A stretch of 64,000 nt of DNA, from assembly GCA_900473185.1 (NCBI GenBank), contig UCKU01000002.1:229926-293925 (forward strand), written 5' to 3'. Under the pieces are notes generated by a model. It was given only the letters and a program-made list of their open reading frames with translations, did not search any database and was not told the origin of the DNA. The number at the start of each line of letters is the position of its first letter. Positions within the stretch are counted from its first letter, which is position 1. Position numbers and translations under genes: made by a program. The DNA is from Hyphomicrobiales bacterium (lineage in GTDB: Bacteria; Pseudomonadota; Alphaproteobacteria; Rhizobiales; Rhizobiaceae). Of the stretch, positions 27,545 through 40,345 are shown piece by piece.

Positions 27545-28204
27545 TTAACGCGTGCCGAAAATCGCCGAGCCGACGCGCACGCTGGTGGCGCCGAACGCAA
27601 TGGCAACTTCATAGTCACCGGACATGCCCATCGAGAGTATTTTGACGCCGCATTTTTCTGCAAGCTTGGCGAGCAGGGCGAAATGCGGACCGGGATTTTC
27701 ATCCGCAGGCGGAATACACATCAGCCCTTCAACGGCGAGGCCGAGCTCATCGCGACAGAAGTTCACGAAAGCTGCCGTATCGTCAGGTGCAATGCCGGCC
27801 TTCTGTGGCTCCAGGCCGGTATTGACCTGCACATAGAGACGCAGCGCCTTGCCCTGCCGCTTCATTTCCTCGGCAATGGCACGCGCGATCTTCTCACGGT
27901 CAATGGTCTCGATCACGTCGAAGAGCGCAACCGCTTCGGCAGCCTTGTTGGATTGCAGCGGACCGATGAGGTGCAGCTCGATGCCGGGCGTTTCCGCCTT
28001 CAGCTCCGGCCATTTTCCCTGGCTTTCCTGAACGCGGTTTTCTCCGAAGACGCGCTGACCGGCTTCGATCGCCAAGCGAATGGTATCGGCCTCAAAGGTC
28101 TTGGAGACCGCCACCAGCTGCACGGAACGTTCCGGACGACCCGCATCCCGCACCGCTGCAGCAATCCTGGACCATACTTCTTTCAACCGCTCTTGAAGTT
28201 CCAT
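27545..28204 (-). CDS. YggS/PROSC family pyridoxal-phosphate homeostasis protein
   Basis: A 219-residue single-domain PLP-binding protein with an alanine-racemase-like TIM barrel and no known enzymatic activity, controlling free PLP and amino-acid pools. The PLP lysine is in LVAVSKTFEADTI. FGENRVQE, LHLIGPLQSNK and LSMGMSGDYEVAIAFGATSVRVGSAIFG are family signatures. The ATG at 28204 gives the standard length; the frame extends upstream to 28303 without family sequence. It is divergent from leuS. Confidence 0.95.
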   Translation of the reverse strand: MELQERLKEVWSRIAAAVRDAGRPERSVQLVAVSKTFEADTIRLAIEAGQRVFGENRVQESQGKWPELKAETPGIELHLIGPLQSNKAAEAVALFDVIETIDREKIARAIAEEMKRQGKALRLYVQVNTGLEPQKAGIAPDDTAAFVNFCRDELGLAVEGLMCIPPADENPGPHFALLAKLAEKCGVKILSMGMSGDYEVAIAFGATSVRVGSAIFGTR

Positions 28205-28400
28205 CGTTCCGTCCCGATAACAGGCATAAATCCATCGGCAATGCACTACTGGGCTGCCGTGGGCTTGCCAAGGCTTCTCTCTGCGAAATCGCCTCAAAGC
28301 CAAGATCGAACGCGTGAAGCGCCCGCAAAACTTGACGCTTGGTTGGTTTCATGGTGAAGGTCTCGGCCAACCTCCCCTGATTTTCCGGAAATTCTGATAC

Positions 28401-31020
<2,620 letters not shown>

Positions 31021-31031
<11 letters not shown>

Positions 31032-31542
31032 TTTCGCCCGCAAGCTTGCGCGCCGCGCCGGCATCGTCACGATCCTTGTCTCCACGGCGTTTCTTTCCGC
31101 CTGCCAGGTTCGGCCGCTCTATTCCGAAAGTACCGGCGTTACCGAAAAGCTCGGCTCCGTCGGCTTTTCCGAAGCAAGTACGCGTGTCGGGCAGGAAGTT
31201 CGCAATCATCTGATCTTCCTGGCTTCCCGCGGTGCCGGTGAAGTCGAGAAGCCGGATTACATGGTTGATATGCAAGTTTCGTCATACGTTGCCGATACTT
31301 TGCTTGTTCAGTCCTCGGATACGTCTCGCGCAGGCCGCGCAAACGTGACGGTCAGCTATACGTTGCGGACGACGAAGGACAATCAGATCATCAAGGCCGG
31401 TAGCCGCTCTGCAATATCTCTAGTTGACTTCCCGAGTCAGGAATTTGCAAAGCAGCGTGCCATCCGTGATGCCGAAAATCGCGCAGCCAATCAGGCGGCC
31501 GAATTCGTGGGAGCGGATCTCGCCGCCGCACTCAGCCGCTAA
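31021..31542 (+). CDS. lptE: LPS-assembly outer-membrane lipoprotein LptE
   Basis: A 173-residue lipoprotein that plugs the LptD barrel and delivers LPS to the outer leaflet. A signal sequence with lipobox LSAC lies at about residues 24-27, followed by QVRPLYSE, the usual start of mature LptE. The start is a TTG at 31021 inside leuS; it is the only start that keeps the positively charged n-region (FARKLARR) before the hydrophobic core. It lies between leuS and holA, the classical position. Confidence 0.92.
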
Positions 31543-31554
31543 GGGAGCGGTGGC

Positions 31555-32601
31555 GTGGCGGAAATCAAATCCCATGAGTTCGAAGGGTTTCTGCAGAAAT
31601 CCGCACGCCTGTACCGCATCTATCTGATCTATGGTCCAGACCGCGGGCTAGTTTCCGAGCGCGCGGGTATGATCGCTGGAAAGACTGGCATAGATCAGAA
31701 CGATCCGTTCGCTGTCACCAAGCTTGATGTCGGCGATCTACAGAAAGAGCCCGGCCGGCTGGTCGATGAAGCCCAATCCATCGGTCTTTTCGGCGGTGAA
31801 AAGCTGATATGGGTAAGGGGTGCTACGAACGAGAAATATCTCGTCGATGCTGTCGCGTTTCTGTCCGGCGCTTCCCTTGAAGCTGCTAGTATCATCATCG
31901 AAGCAGGTGACCTGAAAAAGGGATCTGCCTTACGCAAGACGGTCGAGGCTGCTCGTAGCGCAGCAGTTGCCATCCCCTGCTATGCTGACGACGGCCGAGC
32001 GCTGAACGCGCTGATCGACAATGAACTTTCCAAGGAAGGGTTGGGCATAACGCCTGCTGCCAGGCAAGCTCTCGTCGGACTGATCGGCGGCGACAGAATT
32101 GCTTCCAGAAACGAAATTCGCAAACTGGCGCTCTACTGCCGAGGCATGGGAACGATCGATGATCATCACGTTACCGAAATAATCGGGGACGCCAGTGCGA
32201 TTTCGGTCGATGATGCCGTGGATGCGATATTAAGCGGCAACAGCAACAGTTTCCTGCATGCGATGCAGAAGATCACCAGTTCCAAAACCTCGGTTTTTCT
32301 GGTTCTCCAAGCTTGCCTTCGACAATTTCAGCTTCTCGATACAATGCGCGCGGAGATGGATGACAAGAGACTGCCGCCCGCGCAAATCATGCAGACGCTG
32401 GGCAGACATCTTCATTTCCGCCGCAAGCCGATTATAGAGCAGGCGTTAAAAAGCTGGAGCGCAGACGCCATCTCGCGTGAAACAAAGCGCCTGCAGGCAG
32501 CTGTCCTGCAAACGAGACAGCGTCAGATATTGGAAGACAGCATCGCCATGCAGACGTTGCTCTCCACGACACTGCAGTCGGCAAGACGCCCCCAAGCCTG
32601 A
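31555..32601 (+). CDS. holA: DNA polymerase III delta subunit
   Basis: A 348-residue clamp-loader subunit that opens the beta clamp. The AAA+-like fold without catalytic residues is seen in YLIYGPDRGLVSERA, followed by SIGLFGGEKLIWVRG (the clamp-binding region) and the C-terminal helical collar. The start is a GTG at 31555 with AGGGAG about eight bases upstream. It ends with TGA directly abutting the stop of the convergent parB gene. Confidence 0.93.
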   Translation: MAEIKSHEFEGFLQKSARLYRIYLIYGPDRGLVSERAGMIAGKTGIDQNDPFAVTKLDVGDLQKEPGRLVDEAQSIGLFGGEKLIWVRGATNEKYLVDAVAFLSGASLEAASIIIEAGDLKKGSALRKTVEAARSAAVAIPCYADDGRALNALIDNELSKEGLGITPAARQALVGLIGGDRIASRNEIRKLALYCRGMGTIDDHHVTEIIGDASAISVDDAVDAILSGNSNSFLHAMQKITSSKTSVFLVLQACLRQFQLLDTMRAEMDDKRLPPAQIMQTLGRHLHFRRKPIIEQALKSWSADAISRETKRLQAAVLQTRQRQILEDSIAMQTLLSTTLQSARRPQA

Positions 32602-33489
32602 TCAGCGGCGCTCCAGAAGCCGGCAGACTTCCTCGAGCTGCTCCAGAGACTTATAGGAGATGCGGATCTGACCGCCACTGGCCTTGTGATTGATGGATAC
32701 ATCAAGTCCGAGCGTATCCGATAGTGTGCGCTCCAAAGCCAGCGTATCGGAATCCTTCTGGTTCTTTTGAACAGGCGCGTGTGGTTCTAACTGAGCCTTG
32801 ATGTCGTTTTGCGCAAGCTTCTCTGCATCGCGCACCGACATGCCCTTAGAAACAATTGTACGCGCGAGTGCGGAGGGGTCTGATGTCGAAACCAGCGCAC
32901 GCGCATGCCCGGCGGAAAGGCTTCCAGCAGCCAGCATGTCTCGAACGGGCTCGGGCAGCTTCAACAGGCGCAACGAATTGGCGACATGGCTGCGGCTCTT
33001 GCCGATAATCTCACCGAGATCATTTTGGGTATATCCATATTCGGCGATGAGCTGCTCATAGCCAAGCGCCTCTTCGAGCGCATTGAGATCGGAGCGTTGA
33101 ACGTTCTCAACGATCGCAATTTCCAGCGCCGTCTTGTCATCAACATCCCTGATAATAACAGGGATTTCAATCAAACCCGCGAGTTGGGCTGCCCGCCAAC
33201 GTCTTTCGCCGGCTATGATTTCATAGCGGTCCCGCGCGAGCGTTCTGGCGACGATTGGCTGCACGATCCCATGCTGGCGGATCGAACTCGCAAGGTCGTG
33301 AAGCTCGGCGTCATCGAAGAAACGACGAGGGTTGCGAGGATTGCGAGTGACGAACTCGATAGGGATCATCCGGTCGGCGCTGACCGTAGGCCGCTCCGCC
33401 TCGGCCGGAACAGGCTGATCCATTTCACCTATAAGGGCTGCGAGGCCGCGGCCAAGCCGTCTTTTCGATGTATCGTCATTCATGTTCAA
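32602..33489 (-). CDS. parB: Chromosome-partitioning protein ParB
   Basis: A 295-residue CTP-dependent clamp that loads at parS and spreads. An N-terminal ParA-interaction segment (RLGRGLAALIGEM) precedes the CTPase/ParB-N domain (IRQHGIVQPIVAR, IIAGERRWRAAQLAG, VENVQRSDLNALEEA), a central helix-turn-helix (LGEIIGKSRSHVANSLRLLKLP) and a C-terminal dimerisation domain. parA is 27 bases upstream on the same strand. Matching parS sites lie nearby at 34.9, 36.9 and 43.2 kb. The stop codon abuts that of holA with no spacer. Confidence 0.97.
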   Translation of the reverse strand: MNMNDDTSKRRLGRGLAALIGEMDQPVPAEAERPTVSADRMIPIEFVTRNPRNPRRFFDDAELHDLASSIRQHGIVQPIVARTLARDRYEIIAGERRWRAAQLAGLIEIPVIIRDVDDKTALEIAIVENVQRSDLNALEEALGYEQLIAEYGYTQNDLGEIIGKSRSHVANSLRLLKLPEPVRDMLAAGSLSAGHARALVSTSDPSALARTIVSKGMSVRDAEKLAQNDIKAQLEPHAPVQKNQKDSDTLALERTLSDTLGLDVSINHKASGGQIRISYKSLEQLEEVCRLLERR

Positions 33490-33516
33490 AACTCGCTTAC
33501 TCTGTCATGCACACTT

Positions 33517-34311
33517 TTAAGCTGCCAGTCTCTGCCGCTCCCGCTGGATAACTTCCGATGCGAGCTGCAGATAGGCCTGGCTGCCGGCGCACTTGAGATC
33601 ATAGAGAATAGCCGGCTTGCCGTATGAGGGCGCCTCTGAAACACGGACATTCCGCGGGATAAGTGTGTGATAGACCTTCTCACCGAGATGAGTTCGCACG
33701 TCGTTGACGACCTGCTGCGCCAGATTATTGCGAGCATCGAACATCGTCAGCACGATGCCTTGAATATCGAGCTGCGGATTGACCGTTCGGCGGACCTGGT
33801 TGACTGTCTCCAGAAGCTGGCTCAAACCTTCAAGTGCGAAGAACTCGCACTGCAGCGGTACCAGCACGGAATGGGCAGCCGCCATTGCGTTCATCGTCAG
33901 CAGGTTGAAAGAAGGCGGGCAGTCGAGAAGAATGTAAGAAAAAGACACCGCCTCCGAGGAAGACAATGCCTTTTTGAGCTTGAAGACGCGATCGTTCTGC
34001 TGGGAGATTTCCATCTCTATTCCAAGAAGATCCATCGTCGACGGAACAATAAAGAGATTAGGAACTGCCGTTTCCAACGCGGTTTCAGTGACACCAGCTT
34101 GCCCGACCATCAGATCGTAAGAAGAAAGCTTACGATTGCGCCGATCAATACCCAAACCAGTGCTTGCATTGCCCTGTGGATCCAGATCGATAATCAACAC
34201 CCGCTCGCCAATGGCGGCGAGAGCGGTTGCCAAATTGATTGCGGTGGTCGTCTTGCCGACGCCACCCTTTTGATTTGCGATGGTGATAATCCGATTACGT
34301 TCGCCAGCCAT
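33517..34311 (-). CDS. parA: Chromosome-partitioning ATPase ParA
   Basis: A 264-residue deviant-Walker ATPase that forms the DNA-bound gradient for moving ParB-parS. The deviant Walker A motif is KGGVGKTTTAINLA near residues 15-28, Walker A' is DLDPQGNASTGLG and Walker B is LLDCPPS. The short N-terminus, without a helix-turn-helix, marks it as the chromosomal type rather than the RepA plasmid type. It lies between rsmG (19 bases upstream) and parB. Confidence 0.97.
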   Translation of the reverse strand: MAGERNRIITIANQKGGVGKTTTAINLATALAAIGERVLIIDLDPQGNASTGLGIDRRNRKLSSYDLMVGQAGVTETALETAVPNLFIVPSTMDLLGIEMEISQQNDRVFKLKKALSSSEAVSFSYILLDCPPSFNLLTMNAMAAAHSVLVPLQCEFFALEGLSQLLETVNQVRRTVNPQLDIQGIVLTMFDARNNLAQQVVNDVRTHLGEKVYHTLIPRNVRVSEAPSYGKPAILYDLKCAGSQAYLQLASEVIQRERQRLAA

Positions 34312-34330
34312 TGCCGCAATATCCGTTTCG

Positions 34331-34948
34331 TTAAACCAGGCGCTGGAGACTTGATATTTCGAGAATTACAGAATCTTGCTCAACAGCGCTATTGTGTTCT
34401 AGCAGATCAAAACTCCAGCGGCCATGTGCTTTCTGGATCTCTCGTTGGTAATCCCGGCCTTTATGAAAATATGCGCGATTATTTTCCTTTCCAACCATCC
34501 ATGGCGCCGCGTATTCAATGAGCTTATCGAGATCGGCTAGCGCACGGGCGGAAATAACATCGCAAGCGGCTATTGCTACCGGCGCATCTTCGATCCTGAT
34601 AGCGTGTACCTCGCCTCGTGCGCCGGTTTCCCGCAAAGCGGTTCGCAGAAATGCCGCCTTCTTATTGCTGCTCTCCACCAGATGAACCCAACCTTCTTGC
34701 TGCTCCGCCAGGAAGATCGCAGTGATCACACCGGGAAAACCGCCGCCGCTTCCGAGATCGATCCAGGTTTGAGGGTGAGGGGAGATCTGAAATATCTGCG
34801 CACTATCCGCAATATGCCGGCTCCACATATCGCCCATGGTCGAAGGCGCCACAAGGTTGATCGCCTTGGCCCATTTGGTGAAAAGCTCTGCGAAATATTG
34901 CAGGCGTTCTTGTGTTTCACGTGAAACACGTAATCCGTTTAATTCCAT
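34331..34948 (-). CDS. rsmG: 16S rRNA (guanine-N7) methyltransferase
   Basis: A 205-residue SAM-dependent enzyme modifying 16S rRNA (G527 in E. coli), also called GidB. The SAM motif is [24 protein letters not shown] and [18 protein letters not shown] are the conserved segments. The start codon at 34948 lies only 20 bases from a parS palindrome, which is translated as part of this protein (VSRETQ). It follows mnmG by 28 bases in the gidA-gidB-parA-parB order usual near bacterial origins. Confidence 0.95.
   Translation of the reverse strand: MELNGLRVSRETQERLQYFAELFTKWAKAINLVAPSTMGDMWSRHIADSAQIFQISPHPQTWIDLGSGGGFPGVITAIFLAEQQEGWVHLVESSNKKAAFLRTALRETGARGEVHAIRIEDAPVAIAACDVISARALADLDKLIEYAAPWMVGKENNRAYFHKGRDYQREIQKAHGRWSFDLLEHNSAVEQDSVILEISSLQRLV
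34913..34928. promoter_or_regulatory. parS site 1 (perfect consensus) within rsmG
   Basis: TGTTTCACGTGAAACA, a 16-bp perfect palindrome identical to the widespread chromosomal parS consensus. It lies in the first codons of rsmG, 600 bases upstream of parA and about 6.5 kb from the proposed oriC. Confidence 0.93.
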
Positions 34949-34976
34949 TCCCGAAGACTCTCAAACCTTGCAGCGA

Positions 34977-36851
34977 CTATGCGACCTGCCCACGAACACC
35001 TTCACCGCGACGCAAGTGCACGAGCAATAGGGAAATCGCCGCTGGCGTCATGCCTTCCACTTTCAGAGCCTGAGCGATGTTAGCAGGCTTTCGTGTGTTG
35101 AGCTTATTCTTCAGCTCATTCGAGAGTCCTGATAGACTGCTGTAGTCAAAGCTCTCAGGAATCAAGCGCGCCTCATCTCGCCGCTGTGCCTCAATGGCCG
35201 CGGTCTGACGATCCATATAAACCGAATAGACCGCCTCGATCTCCAGAGCCTCAACAACCTTCTCGGAGAAGGACTTCACGTCTCCCCACACCTGCTCCAA
35301 CTGCGAAAACGCATATTCGGGATAGGAAAGAAGTTCATAGGCAGTTCGGCGCTGGCCGTCGAGATTAAGATTAAGTCCTGCCTTACGCGCCTCATTCGGC
35401 GTAACGGATAGAGACTGAAGGAGTGTTCGACCGCTCTCCAACTCGTCTTGATATGCCGAAAAACGAGCTTGGCGTTCACTGGAAACACACCCAAGTTCGA
35501 TCGCGCCTGGCGTAAGCCTCGCGTCAGCATTATCGGCCCGGAGTGTCAATCGATACTCCGCGCGAGATGTAAACATTCGGTACGGCTCCGTAACACCCCG
35601 CGTCGTCAGGTCATCAATCATGACGCCGATATAGGAGTTCGTACGACTGAATATAAAGGGCTTGGAATTGCCACTCGACAATGCGGCGTTGAGACCTGCA
35701 GCAAGACCCTGGGCGCCGGCCTCTTCATAACCTGTCGTGCCGTTAATTTGCCCGGCCAGGAAAAGCCCCGGAAGTTTTTTAACTTCCAATGTCGCCGTCA
35801 ACTCTCTTGGATCGACATGGTCATATTCAATCGCGTAGCCAGGATGCAGTATTTCTACGCGCTCCAGGCCAGGGATCGTCCTGATGAACGCGGCTTGAAC
35901 GTCGGCCGGCAGCGACGTCGAAATCCCGTTTGGATAGACGGTATTGTCGTCAAGCCCTTCAGGTTCCAGGAAGATCTGATGTCCGTCCCTCTCGCCGAAT
36001 TTAACGAGCTTGTCTTCGATCGATGGGCAATATCGCGGACCCACACCCTCGATCTGTCCAGAATACATCGCCGATTTTTGCAGGTTATCGACGATGATAC
36101 GGTGCGTCGCCTCTGTTGTTCGCGTTACACCGCATTCGACCTGTGGATTTACGATCCGATCCGTCATGAAGGAGAACGGCACCAGTTCGTCATCGGCAGC
36201 CTGACGCCCGACCGATTCCCAATCAATCGTTTTCCCGCTCAAGCGAGCCGGTGTTCCTGTCTTAAGACGGCCCAGCTTCAAACCCAATCGAAGGAACGTC
36301 GTTGAAAGCCCCATCGAAGGTGGCTCCCCGGTGCGGCCCGCAGGTGTTTTCTCATTTCCTATATGGATAAGTCCCCGAAGGAACGTGCCTGTCGTGATAA
36401 CAACAGACGGGCCTACGATGAGCCGTCCATCTTTCATTATTACGCCAGCGACTCGATTGCCTTTGATATCCAAATCAAATGCGTCACCTTCGATCACATC
36501 AAGGTTCTCAATTGTCTCGATGGCATTCAACATGGCGAGACGATAGAGCTTGCGATCGGCCTGGGTGCGCGGGCCACGCACCGCTGCACCCTTCTTCTTA
36601 TTCAACATACGAAACTGGATACCTGCGGCATCAGCAATACGGCCCATAAGACCATCCATCGCATCAATCTCGCGAACCAGATGGCCCTTGCCAAGCCCGC
36701 CAATGGCCGGATTGCAGGACATTACACCGATCGTGTCGCGCCGATGCGTGATCAAGGCAGTTTTTGCGCCCATCCTCGCGGCAGCTGCGGCTGCTTCCGA
36801 TCCAGCATGACCGCCTCCGATCACAATAACGTCATAACTACTAGCGCTCAT
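34977..36851 (-). CDS. mnmG: tRNA U34 carboxymethylaminomethyl synthase, FAD subunit
   Basis: A 624-residue FAD enzyme (GidA) that with MnmE installs cmnm5 on wobble uridine 34. The Rossmann FAD motif [18 protein letters not shown] is near the N-terminus, then [24 protein letters not shown] and [11 protein letters not shown]; the C-terminal helical domain is present. The ATG at 36851 starts the conserved region (MSASSYDV); the frame extends eight codons to 36875. Its partner gene mnmE is just upstream, separated by 65 bases that contain two parS-like sites. Confidence 0.96.
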   Translation of the reverse strand: MSASSYDVIVIGGGHAGSEAAAAAARMGAKTALITHRRDTIGVMSCNPAIGGLGKGHLVREIDAMDGLMGRIADAAGIQFRMLNKKKGAAVRGPRTQADRKLYRLAMLNAIETIENLDVIEGDAFDLDIKGNRVAGVIMKDGRLIVGPSVVITTGTFLRGLIHIGNEKTPAGRTGEPPSMGLSTTFLRLGLKLGRLKTGTPARLSGKTIDWESVGRQAADDELVPFSFMTDRIVNPQVECGVTRTTEATHRIIVDNLQKSAMYSGQIEGVGPRYCPSIEDKLVKFGERDGHQIFLEPEGLDDNTVYPNGISTSLPADVQAAFIRTIPGLERVEILHPGYAIEYDHVDPRELTATLEVKKLPGLFLAGQINGTTGYEEAGAQGLAAGLNAALSSGNSKPFIFSRTNSYIGVMIDDLTTRGVTEPYRMFTSRAEYRLTLRADNADARLTPGAIELGCVSSERQARFSAYQDELESGRTLLQSLSVTPNEARKAGLNLNLDGQRRTAYELLSYPEYAFSQLEQVWGDVKSFSEKVVEALEIEAVYSVYMDRQTAAIEAQRRDEARLIPESFDYSSLSGLSNELKNKLNTRKPANIAQALKVEGMTPAAISLLLVHLRRGEGVRGQVA

Positions 36852-36867
36852 GCGCAACTCCACAAAA

Positions 36868-36883
36868 GGTTTCACGTGAAACT
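36868..36883. promoter_or_regulatory. parS site 2, between mnmE and mnmG
   Basis: G-GTTTCACGTGAAAC-T: the 14-bp core GTTTCACGTGAAAC is perfect and only the outermost pair differs from consensus. It lies in the mnmE-mnmG gap. Confidence 0.87.
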
Positions 36884-36904
36884 TCTCAGGCCGCTACCGC
36901 CGAC

Positions 36905-36918
36905 GTTCCACGTGAATC
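36905..36918. promoter_or_regulatory. Degenerate parS-like site next to site 2
   Basis: GTTCCACGTGAATC differs from the parS core at two of 14 positions but keeps the central CCACGTGA. It lies 22 bases from site 2 and overlaps the mnmE stop codon. Confidence 0.5.
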
Positions 36919-38239
36919 ATTTTCCGATACAAAACTCCGAAAAGATGACGCCAAGAAGATCTTCAACGTCAACCCGTCCGGTAATGCGCCCCAGATGATC
37001 ACCGGCGAGCCTTAATGATTCCGCCCTGATCTCCAGGCTTTGCTCTGCCTGATCGATTGCCGCCGATAGGGCAGTCAGGCATTTCGAGAGCGAATCCTTA
37101 TGCCGCTCCCGTGTCGGAACGGACAAAGATAATCCCTCAAACTTCTGTCCGATGAAGGAAGAAACAAAGTCCCGAAGTTCCGGAAGACCTTCACCTGTCG
37201 TTGTAGAAATCTGAAGGTCGTATGACGCAGTCGAAGGATATAGATCCCGCTTGGTGCCGACAATAACATGCGATGAAGCGCGTTCCAAGTCGATAGGATC
37301 TATTGGTGATGGCGACCCCATGTCAGTCAGAAAAAGCACGAGATCAGCGTTGTTCAACGCCAGCTGCGCCCTCTTGATACCTTCCTGCTCCACTATATCG
37401 GCAGTGTCTCTCAGACCCGCCGTGTCATAGATCTTAACCAGATAGCCATTCAGATTGATATCGACATGAAGTACATCGCGCGTCGTACCGGCTATGTCCG
37501 TAACGATTGCTACGTCCCTTTGCGCAAACCAGTTCATCAGGCTGGACTTACCAGCATTGGGCGCCCCGGCAATAACAACTTTAAAACCATCTCGAACAAT
37601 CTCTCCCATTTCGGCATGGGAAAGGTGATCCTCAATCTCTCGCCGAAGCTCGGCCAACGAAACCCAGATCTGATCCGAGACAGAGCCGGGAACATCGTCT
37701 TCATCCGGAAAATCCAGCTCGGCTTCGATCAAAGCGCGAGAACGTGTAATTCGTTCCGCCCACGAATCATATAGGCTCGACAGACCGCCCGAGCTCTGCT
37801 CCAGCGCTAGACGACGCTGCATTTCGGTTTCAGCCGCTATAAGGTCAGCTAACCCCTCGACCTCAACGAGGTCAAGCTTGCCGTTTTCAAAGGCGCGACG
37901 GCTGAATTCGCCTTCCATTGCAAGTCTGGTTCCAGAGAACGTCGCCAATTCTCTCGAGAGAGCCGATATAACTGCCTTCGAACCGTGAACCTGGAATTCG
38001 GCGCTGTCCTCGCCGGTAAAGGAAGCCGGACCAGGAAAGAAAAGAACCAGCCCGGCATCGATCGGAAAACCGTTCCGAGTCCGAATCGTTCTGTAGGCGG
38101 CCGTTCGCGGTGATGGAATCCCGCCAATCAGCGCCTCCAGGATCAGACTGGTCTGGGGGCCGCTGAGACGAACAACCGACACACCTGACGGCGGGGCGCC
38201 ACTCGAAAGAGCAAATATGGTGTCGTTCCACGTTTCCAT
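36917..38239 (-). CDS. mnmE: tRNA modification GTPase MnmE
   Basis: A 440-residue G protein partnering MnmG. An N-terminal tetrahydrofolate-binding domain ([21 protein letters not shown]) is followed by a helical domain with an inserted G domain: G1 [13 protein letters not shown]3 DTAGLRDT, and G4 written as TKRD (VGTKRDLY) rather than the usual NKxD. The C-terminal CIGK motif (FSEFCIGK), which activates the methylene donor, is intact. It is downstream of rho on the same strand, with a terminator between them. Confidence 0.96.
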   Translation of the reverse strand: METWNDTIFALSSGAPPSGVSVVRLSGPQTSLILEALIGGIPSPRTAAYRTIRTRNGFPIDAGLVLFFPGPASFTGEDSAEFQVHGSKAVISALSRELATFSGTRLAMEGEFSRRAFENGKLDLVEVEGLADLIAAETEMQRRLALEQSSGGLSSLYDSWAERITRSRALIEAELDFPDEDDVPGSVSDQIWVSLAELRREIEDHLSHAEMGEIVRDGFKVVIAGAPNAGKSSLMNWFAQRDVAIVTDIAGTTRDVLHVDINLNGYLVKIYDTAGLRDTADIVEQEGIKRAQLALNNADLVLFLTDMGSPSPIDPIDLERASSHVIVGTKRDLYPSTASYDLQISTTTGEGLPELRDFVSSFIGQKFEGLSLSVPTRERHKDSLSKCLTALSAAIDQAEQSLEIRAESLRLAGDHLGRITGRVDVEDLLGVIFSEFCIGK

Positions 38240-38283
38240 ATGATCTTCGGCCTATCGGTTCGTTTCCGAATCAATTCGAAACA

Positions 38284-38320
38284 GAAAAGGCTGGTGGTCG
38301 TGTGAACGACTCACCAGCCT
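38284..38320 (-). terminator. Terminator of rho
   Basis: On the minus strand AGGCTGGTG, a 15-base loop, CACCAGCCT and then TTTTCTG. The 9-bp stem begins 25 bases past the rho stop, in the rho-mnmE gap. Confidence 0.78.
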
Positions 38321-38344
38321 CAGTGTGAGGAATCCGGCTAATAA

Positions 38345-39610
38345 TCAGGTGTTCATCGAGTCGAAGAAGTCACCATTATTCTTCGTCTGTTTCAGCTTGT
38401 CGATGAGGAATTCAATCGCATCGGTCGTTCCCATCGGAGCGAGGATACGGCGCAGAACGAAGATCTTCTGCAGATCTTGACGCGGAACGAGCAGGTCTTC
38501 CTTGCGCGTGCCCGACTTGAGAATATCCATGGCCGGGAAGATACGCTTGTCAGCGACCTTACGGTCGAGAACGATTTCAGAGTTACCGGTGCCCTTGAAC
38601 TCTTCGAAGATAACTTCGTCCATACGGCTGCCAGTGTCGATGAGAGCCGTTGCGATGATGGTCAGCGAACCACCTTCTTCAATGTTACGTGCCGCACCAA
38701 AGAAGCGCTTCGGGCGCTGAAGCGCATTCGCATCGACACCACCAGTCAGAACCTTACCGGACGAAGGAACGACAGTATTGTAGGCGCGGCCAAGTCGGGT
38801 GATGGAATCGAGCAGGATGACAACGTCACGGCCATGTTCCACGAGGCGCTTGGCCTTTTCGATCACCATTTCGGCGACCTGAACGTGGCGGACTGCCGGC
38901 TCATCGAACGTCGACGAGACGACTTCGCCGCGCACGGAGCGCTGCATGTCCGTGACTTCTTCAGGACGTTCGTCAATGAGCAGAACGATCAGATAGCATT
39001 CCGGATGGTTCGCTGTAATCGAGTGAGCGATATTCTGGAGCAGAACCGTCTTACCCGTACGTGGCGGAGCAACAATCAGACCACGCTGGCCCTTACCGAG
39101 CGGTGCCACGAGATCGATGACACGCGACGAGAGATCCTTGGAGGTTGGAACATCGAGTTCCATCTTGAAACGCTCGTTCGGATAGAGCGGCGTCAGGTTG
39201 TCGAAGTGAACCTTATGACGGATCTTTTCGGGATCATCGAAATTGATTGTGTTGACCTTCAGAAGCGCGAAATAGCGTTCGCCTTCCTTCGGACCGCGGA
39301 TCGGACCCTCGACCGTATCGCCGGTCTTCAGAGAGAACCGGCGAATCTGGGAGGGAGAGATGTAGATATCGTCCGGGCCGGGCAGATAGTTGGCATTTGC
39401 GGAGCGCAGAAACCCGAAACCATCCTGCAGGACTTCAACGACGCCTTCACCGATGATTTCGATATCCTGGCTGGCAAGAACCTTGAGGATTGCAAACATG
39501 AGCTCCTGCTTGCGCATCGTGCTCGCATTTTCGACCTCGAGCGATTCGGCAAAAGCCAGAAGATCCGTCGGGGATTTACTCTTAAGTTCCTGAAGCTTCA
39601 TTTCAGCCAT
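38345..39610 (-). CDS. rho: Transcription termination factor Rho
   Basis: A 421-residue hexameric RNA helicase. The Rho_N domain ([19 protein letters not shown]), the cold-shock-like RNA-binding domain ([29 protein letters not shown]) and the ATPase domain with Walker [17 protein letters not shown] and [15 protein letters not shown] are all present, as are the Q-loop and R-loop region. The ATG at 39610 gives the standard length; the frame extends to 39760 without homologous sequence. A 198-bp leader separates it from hemJ, long enough for autoregulation by Rho-dependent attenuation, which is known in other bacteria but not shown here. Confidence 0.97.
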   Translation of the reverse strand: MAEMKLQELKSKSPTDLLAFAESLEVENASTMRKQELMFAILKVLASQDIEIIGEGVVEVLQDGFGFLRSANANYLPGPDDIYISPSQIRRFSLKTGDTVEGPIRGPKEGERYFALLKVNTINFDDPEKIRHKVHFDNLTPLYPNERFKMELDVPTSKDLSSRVIDLVAPLGKGQRGLIVAPPRTGKTVLLQNIAHSITANHPECYLIVLLIDERPEEVTDMQRSVRGEVVSSTFDEPAVRHVQVAEMVIEKAKRLVEHGRDVVILLDSITRLGRAYNTVVPSSGKVLTGGVDANALQRPKRFFGAARNIEEGGSLTIIATALIDTGSRMDEVIFEEFKGTGNSEIVLDRKVADKRIFPAMDILKSGTRKEDLLVPRQDLQKIFVLRRILAPMGTTDAIEFLIDKLKQTKNNGDFFDSMNT

Positions 39611-39808
39611 GAAGTGACCAATACTCGTTATTTTATAAGGGGAAAGGCGATGTTGGGTCGTATTCGGTACTGCGAAAGGGGCTCGCAGGCGACTGAACTC
39701 TACACACATGCCACGAAGATGAGATGGCCGGAAAATAGCGAGTCGGAACCCGACCCGCAAGGGGGCTGCTTAAAATGACTGAAATTTAACCTCAGCAACC
39801 CCTGGGCT

Positions 39809-40345
39809 TCAAAAAGGCTTCACCACCACCAGGATAACGATGAGGATCATCAGTGCCGTTGGCGCCTCGTTCATGAAGCGCCAGTAACGTGCCGAGCGAC
39901 GGTTTTCATCCCGTTCGAACGCCCGCACAGCTCTGCTGAAAAAGACATGGACGATTGTCAGGAGAACAACCAACCCAATCTTCGCATGTAGCCAGCCGCC
40001 GTGGAAACCATAGACCGACCAGGCGAGATAAAGACCGAGAATCCAGGTCAGCATCATCGCCGGGTTCATGATGATCTTGAGCAGCCGCCGCTCCATCACC
40101 TTGAAGGTCTCGGATTGAACCGAACCAGGTTCTGCATCCGTGTGGTAGATGAAAAGACGGGGCATGTAGAAAAGCCCGGCCATCCACGAGATCACGGCGA
40201 TGATGTGAAGGGCCTTGATCCAGAGATAGAGATTATCAGGGTTCCAGACGAAGAGCCCGACAGCCAGAAGAGCGAAGAAGGCCAGCGCAAAATGGGCACG
40301 CCGGCGGGCATAGGCACCCGGCTTTTGATCCTTCTGCTTTTCCAT
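39809..40345 (-). CDS. hemJ: Protoporphyrinogen IX oxidase, HemJ type
   Basis: A 178-residue membrane protein with four predicted helices, the HemJ (UPF0093) enzyme that replaces HemY/HemG in most alphaproteobacteria and converts protoporphyrinogen to protoporphyrin IX. Conserved segments are YLWIKALHIIAVISWMAGLFYMPRLFIYH and LKIIMNPAMMLTWILG, with the essential His and Lys visible. The ATG at 40345 overlaps the hemE stop (TGATG); a GTG one codon earlier is possible. hemE and hemJ therefore form a heme operon reading into rho. Confidence 0.93.
   Translation of the reverse strand: MEKQKDQKPGAYARRRAHFALAFFALLAVGLFVWNPDNLYLWIKALHIIAVISWMAGLFYMPRLFIYHTDAEPGSVQSETFKVMERRLLKIIMNPAMMLTWILGLYLAWSVYGFHGGWLHAKIGLVVLLTIVHVFFSRAVRAFERDENRRSARYWRFMNEAPTALMILIVILVVVKPF

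Noticed and set aside
28092..28370. Minus-strand frame between leuS and yggS overlapping the yggS 5' end
   Set aside because: It overlaps yggS in another frame, has no family similarity I can see and ends inside yggS.
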